This document shows positions 56,739 through 64,000 of a DNA stretch of 64,000 nt, piece after piece. The stretch covers positions 1,798,001-1,862,000 of the forward strand of contig NZ_CP007445.1 in the NCBI RefSeq assembly GCF_000599985.1. The letters run 5' to 3'. The position numbers and the translations under genes were made by a program. This DNA is from Gilliamella apicola (lineage in GTDB: Bacteria; Pseudomonadota; Gammaproteobacteria; Enterobacterales; Orbaceae). Every line of letters starts with the position of its first letter. The stretch's first letter is position 1. The notes below the pieces were generated by a model. The model was not told the origin of the DNA and searched no databases. It worked only from the letters and a program-made list of their open reading frames with translations.

Positions 56739-59700
56739 TTACCATATTAATTTATCTTTCCAATTAGGATCAAAACCACTACTAGCATTTGCAACTGCCC
56801 TATAATTAGCATAACCTTCGGCTAATAACACTTTTGGCAGTTTATCAAGCGCGATTGCACTATCTTTGAAGCCTTTTTTATTGCTGAAATAAAGGTTATA
56901 GAGTACTGCTGGAATCTTTTCTTCAGGTAGCATGCTGCCACTGAATTCAATATTGATATAGATATTGAGACTGTTAAAGTATTTATAGTAACTATAAAAA
57001 TATCCGCCATCTTCAGAATTATCACGCTCGTAACCCAATTTTTTTAAAACATCACGTAAGGTAAAACTATCCGTTAACCAACCTAAACGATCATCAATAA
57101 TACCATCTTTAAATTTGCTCATATCGGATAATAGAGCACCAAACTGCTCAAACAATGGATTTACTTTGTAATCTTTAAGATGCGCTTGCCATTTTGCCGT
57201 ATCATCACTTGATAGTAACGCTGAATGGGCTACGGTAATAAAGTGATTTTGATCAAGTAAAATTTCGTCATCTTGATTGGTTATTAAACTGCCATCCTCA
57301 GTTGGTCTAAAACTATTGACAATCTGACCATTATTGTCTAATTCCAACCATACTAAACGTTGAATCAATCGTCCCACAATTGGATGTGGTTGCAGATATT
57401 TTTGCCAATCTTCCACTCGCCATTGACGCTCGGCACACATGGCTTCATAAAAACGGCTTATTTGCATAGTGAGTAATTGATTAAGTTCTTTTTTACTGTT
57501 GCTGAACTGTTTTTTTGCTTCTTTGACGAGTTCAGCATTTTCGCTTTTACGTGCTTCTGGTAATGCTTTGATCTTTTCTCCATCCGCATTTTTTAATTGC
57601 CACTTAAATTTATCATCTAAACTAGCAATAAAGGTACGCTCACCGTAATCAAGAATTAACAGACCATTATCATCTAACCCTGCGGTCGATATGGTGCGAT
57701 CGGCCAGTTCATCAGTAGTCCAGCCTAAGCGCTCGGCAATACGTTCTACCAAGTGTCTGGCTTTTTCTTGAATGGATGCCGTACGATAGCGACGCGCTAA
57801 TGATAGTAATAGTTGAATGATCATCGGATCATCACTGTTTGCCAGTGGATCAAGCATTGCTTCAATTTGAGCTCGACGTTGGTAATGATTTTTCATAAAA
57901 CTACTTAAGAGTGACACAGCAACCTGGCCTTCAATACCACAAGTTAAAGCTAACATTCCTTTTGCTTTAATGGCTGTGCCAAGATAGATTGCTAATGTCT
58001 CTTTTTTGATTTCTTCAAAAACCTGCTCATAAGTAATATTTTTATAGTGGGGATAAAGATCCGGATAACGTTTATAATCTGCAATATATTGCCGCAATCG
58101 CATATTAGCTTCTAAACCAGCTTTGCCTTCTGCTTCTTCCAGTGATGGATTTAGCGTATCTTGTTTAATGAAACTTTGTAAAATAAATTCGCCTAATTGT
58201 CGCTGACTTTCGATGCTTAGTAATTGATTATAAATAGTTAACAGCGGATTAGCCGGATCTTTTAATTTGACCGCTAAACAGATCCACCACTCAATAATTT
58301 GTGAATCAACTTTATCACCATTTTGCCAAGTTAACGTTGGTATTAAGTTAAAATCAAACCAATCAAAATCAGCCGCTTTTTTACCTTTTAAACCTTTTTG
58401 GGCATCATCTAATAACTTTTTCGGGGTTAAGTGCTGACTAATATCTTCACCAATTTTTTCCAGCGCTATCAATATTGCTGCCTGGACTGTTTCGCGTTTC
58501 TCTTTTTTTAGCGCAACATTTAGTGCTTTAATCGAGCTTTTTTGTCCTAACTCGGCCAACCAATTAGCTGCGGCAATACGCGCCTCGAATTTTGAAGAGG
58601 ATAAAGCTTGTTCAACTTGATTATGTATATTGGGGATCCGCTTTAAGACATGTTGCGCAGCATAACGTACCGGCTTACTTTCACCTAAAGCTAATTCAAA
58701 TAGATAAGCGACATATTTCGTTGGAATCGTTGGAAAGAGTTGTAATATTTTTATGACACTAACTTTATCTAAACGATTAAGGACTTTTGGAGGAGCGAAA
58801 CCTAATGCCTGATCAATTAAAAAATCATTTTCAGCAAAAAAAGCCCATAATTTATAGGGTTCATTTTCATAAATATCATGATAATAATCACTGGTTAAAA
58901 ACTGTAAAGCAATTGCATATTCAGCCTCTGGATAGAAATTGAGTTTTACTATGACATCCGCTATCTGTCTTAGATCGAAGTTTTTTACAATATCATAACG
59001 ATTGTATATATATTCAAAACAATAATTCCTATTGGAACCTCTAAGTAATTCATTGATTCGCAGTAAGTGAAACAAAGTAAATTCAGGTAAATTTACAAGT
59101 CGATTTTTAGTAACTAAAAAGTCAAAATCAACATTCTTATCAAATTCTTGCAATAATACTGAGCGTTCGATTTTACCATTCAAATATTCAAAGATATTAT
59201 CCAACGACTTTGATGTCACCGTTTGTAACGGTTTATAACGGTCTTGATAATAGGTTTGTCGTCTTTTATATCTTTGGTTTTTCTCTAACTCATCTTCCAT
59301 CAATGTTTTACGTTCAGTAAGGAACTCGTCAAAATTTTGATGTATAACATCTCGAGCAGTTATGGGCAATGGCGTGTCAACAAGTGGTTCAAAACTAGGA
59401 ATAACTAACTCAGCTTGCTGTTTGGCTGCATTGGCCGTTTCTATTCTCGATAAAGCACTTTCAAGGGTAGCAATAACTGTTTTATTAGTCTCATTAGCTA
59501 AAGCTTGCTGTAAAATTGTCGGTTCAGAAATGATTCGGGAGAGTAATATGGTTGCATTAGCACGCTCCTTAGCAGAGCTTGAAGTTAAAAAGTGTTGTAA
59601 TTGGGGCTGAACCAGCTCCACTGGTAAGTTAAATAGTATTTCTGTGGCTAATTTACTCACCTGTTTACAAGTATTTAACGCCTGCATGGCAATGAAATCA

Positions 59701-60455
59701 ACCAGTTGCAACTGAAATTCTGGATATCGGTAAATGTAATTAAGTTGTTCTATCTGTCCTAAAGGCGCTAAACCGAGTGAAGGAAGTTGCTTGAATAATT
59801 CAATGCGTTCTTGAATATAAGTCAATAACCCATTTAACCGAGTAAAATATTGAAAATGATGCAAATAACTTTCAAAAATATTTTGACGGTCAAAAATTGC
59901 GAACAGTAACTTTTCGCCTAATCCTGCTTGTTCAATTTCAAGAAATTGATGTAATTGTTGGATTGACCAATTTTCACGTCTCTCAATCTTATCTTTGTTT
60001 TTGCTATAAGAGGGTAAAGTAGTAATCAGTCCATCATATAACAAATACATAAGCCAAGAAGGAATTTGTTCGCTTATGCGTTTAATATCACTTAAATGAT
60101 CAAATAAAATAGCAGAAAATCGGGCAAATCGAATGATTTGTTCTGGTGTATAAGCATCCGTCCAATGCTTATAAAAATTAATGCGTGCTTTTTGCAACGG
60201 ATGAATATTGTGATAATTATATAAACTATAAAGGTCAGCTGGTCCTCGCAATAATTCATAAATTTTATCAACATTAGCTGACTTTTGACATAGTTTATCC
60301 AAATCGGCCAACACATCAATTTCATCACCATGCAAGATATATTGTGTGACCCGTTCTGGTAAAGATTTGTCTAATTCACTTAATGGTTTAAAGATAGTAT
60401 TGATTAACTGTTTAGATCCATTTGAGTTTATTGATAATTGTTCAGTTGTTTTCAT
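56739..60455 (-). CDS. DUF4132/HEAT-repeat protein, copy B (YehI-like, full architecture)
   Basis: This 1238-residue protein has the full YehI-like layout: an N-terminal helical module (about 15-150), a linker with WSIQQLHQFLEIEQAGLG, HEAT-like repeats (ARIAAANWLAELGQKSSIKAL), a region with MKNHYQRRAQIEAML and a complete DUF4132 (GLDDNGLLILDYGERTF, KALPEARK, RFYEAMCAERQWRVEDW, HPIVGRLIQRLVWLELD). ATG 60455 has AAAGGA upstream, the same site as copy A; an in-frame ATG six codons before is less likely. Size is close to E. coli YehI (about 1210). DUF4132 proteins have no established activity. Confidence 0.85.
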   Translation of the reverse strand: MKTTEQLSINSNGSKQLINTIFKPLSELDKSLPERVTQYILHGDEIDVLADLDKLCQKSANVDKIYELLRGPADLYSLYNYHNIHPLQKARINFYKHWTDAYTPEQIIRFARFSAILFDHLSDIKRISEQIPSWLMYLLYDGLITTLPSYSKNKDKIERRENWSIQQLHQFLEIEQAGLGEKLLFAIFDRQNIFESYLHHFQYFTRLNGLLTYIQERIELFKQLPSLGLAPLGQIEQLNYIYRYPEFQLQLVDFIAMQALNTCKQVSKLATEILFNLPVELVQPQLQHFLTSSSAKERANATILLSRIISEPTILQQALANETNKTVIATLESALSRIETANAAKQQAELVIPSFEPLVDTPLPITARDVIHQNFDEFLTERKTLMEDELEKNQRYKRRQTYYQDRYKPLQTVTSKSLDNIFEYLNGKIERSVLLQEFDKNVDFDFLVTKNRLVNLPEFTLFHLLRINELLRGSNRNYCFEYIYNRYDIVKNFDLRQIADVIVKLNFYPEAEYAIALQFLTSDYYHDIYENEPYKLWAFFAENDFLIDQALGFAPPKVLNRLDKVSVIKILQLFPTIPTKYVAYLFELALGESKPVRYAAQHVLKRIPNIHNQVEQALSSSKFEARIAAANWLAELGQKSSIKALNVALKKEKRETVQAAILIALEKIGEDISQHLTPKKLLDDAQKGLKGKKAADFDWFDFNLIPTLTWQNGDKVDSQIIEWWICLAVKLKDPANPLLTIYNQLLSIESQRQLGEFILQSFIKQDTLNPSLEEAEGKAGLEANMRLRQYIADYKRYPDLYPHYKNITYEQVFEEIKKETLAIYLGTAIKAKGMLALTCGIEGQVAVSLLSSFMKNHYQRRAQIEAMLDPLANSDDPMIIQLLLSLARRYRTASIQEKARHLVERIAERLGWTTDELADRTISTAGLDDNGLLILDYGERTFIASLDDKFKWQLKNADGEKIKALPEARKSENAELVKEAKKQFSNSKKELNQLLTMQISRFYEAMCAERQWRVEDWQKYLQPHPIVGRLIQRLVWLELDNNGQIVNSFRPTEDGSLITNQDDEILLDQNHFITVAHSALLSSDDTAKWQAHLKDYKVNPLFEQFGALLSDMSKFKDGIIDDRLGWLTDSFTLRDVLKKLGYERDNSEDGGYFYSYYKYFNSLNIYINIEFSGSMLPEEKIPAVLYNLYFSNKKGFKDSAIALDKLPKVLLAEGYANYRAVANASSGFDPNWKDKLIW

Positions 60456-60899
60456 ATTCCTTTGTTCTCCCATTAAGGTTTAAATCTTAGGTATCCATTT
60501 GTAATTGCAACATATTTATAAATTTTAATCGCTGCTCATTCTAATCCAATTCTGCCATTTAAATAAACATAAAACTATCTAAACCGATATACATCAATTT
60601 TTAATGCTTAATAAGTTTATTGGGCGTTATCAAATAATGGCTACAAGCTGGAATTTTATATTCCTTATTATTTTTAGTTTTATTTACTAAATTTATTTTT
60701 TACTTTATTGTAATGCATTACATATTATTTGCACTCGACCCACTTCTATTATCTAATTAAAACTTAAAATGTTTAACATTGAAAATGATAAATAAGCACT
60801 ACTACTTTTAACTGCAATCCATTGATACATTAATCTCGACAATCACAAAGCCCATAAAGCAATCGAGAATGACCTGTTTTATCAAGTTTTGGTCATGTT
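60456..60899. repeat. Duplicated noncoding spacer between DUF4132 copies B and C
   Basis: About 440 bp without a gene, the counterpart of 56301-56738. It contains no recognisable RNA gene. Conservation between the two copies covers the whole spacer, so the duplicated unit is gene plus spacer. Confidence 0.8.
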
Positions 60900-63800
60900 T
60901 TACCATATTAATTTATCTTTCCAATTAGGATCAAAACCACTACCAGCATTTGCAACTGCCATATAATTAGCATAACCTTCGGCTAATAATACTTTTGGTA
61001 GTTTATCGAGCGCGATTGCTCTATCTTTGAAACCTTTTTTATTGCTGAAATAAAGATTATAAAGTACAGCTGGAATATTTTCTTCAGGTACCATACTGCC
61101 ACTGAATTCAATATTGATATAAATATTGAGACTATCAAAGTGTTTATGGTAACCAAAAAAACATCCGCCATCTTCAATATTGTCACGCTCGTAACCCATT
61201 TTCGTTAAAATACCACGTAGGGTAAAACTATCGGTTAACCAACCTAAACGGTCATCAATAATGCCATCTTTAAATTTGTTCATATCGGGTAATAGAGCAT
61301 CAAACTGCTCAAACAATGGATTTACTTTGTAATCTTTAAGATGTGCTTGCCATTGAGCTATATCATCACTTGATAGTAACGCTGAATGAGCAAGTGTAAT
61401 ATAGTTATTTTCATCAAGTAAAATTTCTTCATCTTGATTCGTTATTAAACTGCTATCCTCAGTTGGTCTAAAACTATTGACGATCTCACCATTATTGTCT
61501 AATTCCAACCACACTAAACGTTGAATCAATCGTCCTACAATTGGGTGTGGTTGCAGATATTTTTGCCAATCTTCCACTCGCCATTGACGCTCGGCACACA
61601 TGGCTTCGTAAAAACGGCTTATTTGCATAGTGAGTAATTGATTAAGTTCTTTTTTACTGTTGCTGAACTGTTTTTTTGCTTCTTTGACGAGTTCAGCATT
61701 TTCGCTTTTACGTGCTTCTGGTAATGCTTTGATCTTTTCTCCATCAGCATTTTTTAATTGCCATTTAAATTTATCATCCAAACTGGCAATAAAACTACGC
61801 TCACCATAATCAAGAATTAACAAGCCATTATCATCTAACCCTGCGGTCGATATGGTGCGATCAGCTAGCTCATCAATAGTCCAGCCAGAACGCTTAGCAA
61901 TGCTTTCGACCAAATATCTGGTCTTTTCTTGAATGGATGCCGTACGATAGCGACGCGCTAATGATAATAATAGTTGAATGACCATAGGATCATCACTGTT
62001 TGCCAATGGTTCAAGCATCGCTTCAATTTGTGCGCGACGTTGATAATGATTTTTCATAAACGAACGTAAGAGAGATACATCAACCCGGCCTTCAATACCA
62101 CTAGTTAAAGCTAACATTCCTTTGGCTTTAATGGCTGAGCCAAGATAGGTTGCTAAAGTTTCATTTTTGATTTCTTCAAAAACCTGCTCATAAGTAATAT
62201 TTTTATAGTTAGAATAAAATTCCGGATCGCTTTGATAATATCCAATATATTGTTGCAACCGTTTATCAGCCTCTGAACTAGCTTTGGATTCTGCCTCTTC
62301 CAGTGTCGGTATTCTGATATCTTGATTGATGAAACTTTGTAAAATAAATTCGCCTAATTGTCGCTGACTTTGGGGGCTTAACAATCGAGTATAAATGATT
62401 AACAGTGGATGACTAGGATCTTTTAATTTGACCGCTAAGCAAATCCACCACTGAATAATTTGTGGATCAACAGCTTTACCATTTTGCCAAGTCAAAGTGG
62501 GTATTAAGTTAAAATCAAACCAATTAAGTTCGGTTGGTATTTTACCTTTTAAACCTTTTTGGGCATCAGCCAATAACTTTTTCGGAGTTAAGTGCTGACT
62601 GATATCTTCACCTATTTTTTCGAGCGCAGCTAATATCGCTGCTTGTACTGTTTCGCGTTTCTCTTTTTTTAGCGTAGCATTTAGTGCTTTAATTGAGCTT
62701 TTTTGTCCTAACTCAGCCAACCAATTAGCTGCGGTAATACGTAGCTCTTGTTTTGTAGAAGATAAGGCTTGTTCAATTTGACTATGTATATTGGGGATCT
62801 GTCTTAAAGCATTTTGAGCGGCATAACGTAATTGCTTACTTTCGCCTAAAGCTAATTCAAACAGGTAAGCGACATATTTAGCCGGAATCGTTGGAAAGAG
62901 TTGTAATATTTTTATGGCACAAACTTTATCAACACGATTATAAAACTCAGTGTTTTGTATAGGAGCAAAACCTAATACTTGATCAATTAAAGAGTCATTT
63001 TCAGCAAAAAAAGTCCATAATTTATAAGGTTCATTTTCATAAATGTCATGATAGTAATCACTGGTTACAAACGGCAGAGCAATTGTATATTCAATATTTT
63101 CAGTATAATTGATTTTTACCATTACATCTGCAATTTGTCTAAGATCGAAGTTTTTAACAAAATCATAGTTGTCGTATATTCTATTAAAATAAAAAATATT
63201 ATCTTGACGATTGATTAATCGTCTCATTCGAAATAAATGAAATAAAGAAAATTCAGGTAAATTTGCTAATCGATTTTTAGTAAATAAGAATTCAAAATCA
63301 ATTTCCTCGTTAAGTTCTTTAAATAATGCTGAGCGATCGATTTTACCATTCAAATAGTCAAAGATATTATCCAGAGACTTTGATGTCACCGTTTGCAACA
63401 ATTTATAACGTTTTTTTTGATAATCCCATGATGTATTATTTTCTCTGTTTTTCTCTAGCTCATTTTCCATCAATGCTTTATGTAGAATAATAAACTCGTC
63501 AAAATTTTGCTGTATAACATCTCGAGCAGTTATGGGCAATGGAGTGTCAATAAGCGGTTCAAAATCAGGAATAACTAAATGAGCTTGCTGTTTGGCTACA
63601 TTGGCACTTTCTAATCGAGTTAAAGCACTTTCAATGGTAGCAATAACTGTTTTATTAGTCTCATTAGCTAAAGCCTGTTGTAAAATTGTTGGTTCAGAAA
63701 TGATTCGAGAGAGCAATATTGTTGCATTAGCGCGCTCTTTAACAGAGCCAGAATCTAAAAAGTGTTGTAATTGGGGCTGAACCAGCTCTAGTGGTAAATT

Positions 63801-64000
63801 TAGTAGTATTTCAGTAGCGAACTGATTTACCAGTTTTGAAGTACTTAACGCCTGGATTGTAATAAAATCAACCATTTGCAACTGAAGTTCTGGATAACGT
63901 TGAATGTATTTAAGTTGTTCTGCCTGTCCCAAAGGCGCCAAGCCCAGTGAGGGAAGTTGCTTAAATAATTCAATGCGATCTTGAATATAACTCAATAATC
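60900..64000 (-). CDS. DUF4132/HEAT-repeat protein, copy C (5' end outside the window)
   Basis: At least 1033 residues of a third YehI-like paralogue; the frame is open at the window edge, so the N-terminal ~230 residues are missing here. It matches copy B in layout: HEAT-like repeats (LRITAANWLAELGQKSSIKAL), MKNHYQRRAQIEAML and a complete DUF4132 with RFYEAMCAERQWRVEDW. Parts of DUF4132 are almost identical at the DNA level to copy B (about 61600-61745 with 57448-57584), while the N-terminal half differs much more. It is the most upstream visible gene of the leftward cluster. Confidence 0.85.
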   Translation of the reverse strand, partial: LLSYIQDRIELFKQLPSLGLAPLGQAEQLKYIQRYPELQLQMVDFITIQALSTSKLVNQFATEILLNLPLELVQPQLQHFLDSGSVKERANATILLSRIISEPTILQQALANETNKTVIATIESALTRLESANVAKQQAHLVIPDFEPLIDTPLPITARDVIQQNFDEFIILHKALMENELEKNRENNTSWDYQKKRYKLLQTVTSKSLDNIFDYLNGKIDRSALFKELNEEIDFEFLFTKNRLANLPEFSLFHLFRMRRLINRQDNIFYFNRIYDNYDFVKNFDLRQIADVMVKINYTENIEYTIALPFVTSDYYHDIYENEPYKLWTFFAENDSLIDQVLGFAPIQNTEFYNRVDKVCAIKILQLFPTIPAKYVAYLFELALGESKQLRYAAQNALRQIPNIHSQIEQALSSTKQELRITAANWLAELGQKSSIKALNATLKKEKRETVQAAILAALEKIGEDISQHLTPKKLLADAQKGLKGKIPTELNWFDFNLIPTLTWQNGKAVDPQIIQWWICLAVKLKDPSHPLLIIYTRLLSPQSQRQLGEFILQSFINQDIRIPTLEEAESKASSEADKRLQQYIGYYQSDPEFYSNYKNITYEQVFEEIKNETLATYLGSAIKAKGMLALTSGIEGRVDVSLLRSFMKNHYQRRAQIEAMLEPLANSDDPMVIQLLLSLARRYRTASIQEKTRYLVESIAKRSGWTIDELADRTISTAGLDDNGLLILDYGERSFIASLDDKFKWQLKNADGEKIKALPEARKSENAELVKEAKKQFSNSKKELNQLLTMQISRFYEAMCAERQWRVEDWQKYLQPHPIVGRLIQRLVWLELDNNGEIVNSFRPTEDSSLITNQDEEILLDENNYITLAHSALLSSDDIAQWQAHLKDYKVNPLFEQFDALLPDMNKFKDGIIDDRLGWLTDSFTLRGILTKMGYERDNIEDGGCFFGYHKHFDSLNIYINIEFSGSMVPEENIPAVLYNLYFSNKKGFKDRAIALDKLPKVLLAEGYANYMAVANAGSGFDPNWKDKLIW

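Larger units (their letters stand above)
52527..64000 (-). repeat. Tandem array of ~4.2-kb DUF4132 gene-plus-spacer units
   Basis: Gene stops lie at 52527, 56739 and 60900, giving unit lengths of 4212 and 4161 bp. Each unit ends with the same sequence (…AATTAATTTATC TTTCCAATTAGG at the gene ends) and starts with the same ATATTCCTTTG ribosome-site region before MKTTEQLS. The third unit runs out of the window. Confidence 0.88.

Noticed and set aside
1..64000. tRNA or rRNA genes
   Set aside because: I saw no cloverleaf with the T-loop GTTCRANNC pattern in a plausible setting and no rRNA-like sequence; short RNAs cannot be excluded by eye.

Overview
The window is A+T-rich DNA from a gammaproteobacterium. 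The housekeeping genes (rimO, mdtK, tktA, talB, feoABC, yffB-dapE-ypfN, cysZ, tmcA, purC, bamC-dapA, rnt, grxD, yccS) read like Enterobacterales/Pasteurellales orthologues, and the dapE to dapA block keeps an E. coli-like neighbourhood. Low GC, a sorbitol-type PTS and this gene mix point to the Orbaceae (Gilliamella/Frischella/Orbus type, insect gut). The taxon is an inference from recognised protein sequences, not a search result.

Layout. 1-4.1 kb is decayed accessory DNA: a leftward Mu/BcepMu-like prophage early region (BcepMu gp16-type regulator, winged-helix protein), a frameshifted lipoprotein, small lipoproteins, a nucleoid-associated-protein fragment and a zinc-peptidase pseudogene. 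A four-repeat type I-E-like CRISPR array without cas genes follows at 4.1-4.3 kb. A divergent iron-uptake pair (CirA-like TonB receptor and siderophore-binding lipoprotein) with Fur-box-like sites lies at 4.7-7.8 kb. rimO-mdtK and a phosphoethanolamine transferase occupy 8.5-13.4 kb. A polyol PTS operon (13.4-17.2 kb) has the glucitol IIA/IIBC/IIC proteins and GutM, but a SAF-domain oxidoreductase in place of a recognisable sorbitol-6-phosphate dehydrogenase; it is headed by a perfect CRP-type site and lies next to a SorC-family regulator. Transketolase, transaldolase and a broken rpiB-like gene follow, forming a pentose-phosphate group.

23-40 kb is core genome: ferrous iron uptake, lysine/DAP synthesis, purC, tRNA acetylation, an unusually short BamC, RNase T, glutaredoxin 4 and YccS.

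40.3-64 kb is the most interesting part. It starts with a 1550-residue protein that joins an N-terminal PD-(D/E)XK nuclease of Cap4/DUF4297 type to a STAND-like NTPase and a long helical C-terminus, a single-gene antiviral architecture resembling Avs proteins. Next to it is a leftward cluster equivalent to E. coli yehI-yehL-yehM-yehP-yehQ: MoxR AAA+ ATPase, DUF5682 protein, VWA protein and SWIM zinc-finger protein. It is preceded by three tandem DUF4132/HEAT paralogues that arose by duplication of a ~4.2-kb unit including its noncoding spacer. The copy next to the MoxR gene has been remodelled by an exact 130-residue N-terminal tandem duplication and a ~148-residue in-frame deletion inside the conserved domain. 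The pattern suggests diversification of the large subunit of a MoxR/VWA system whose function is unknown, next to a probable phage-defence gene.
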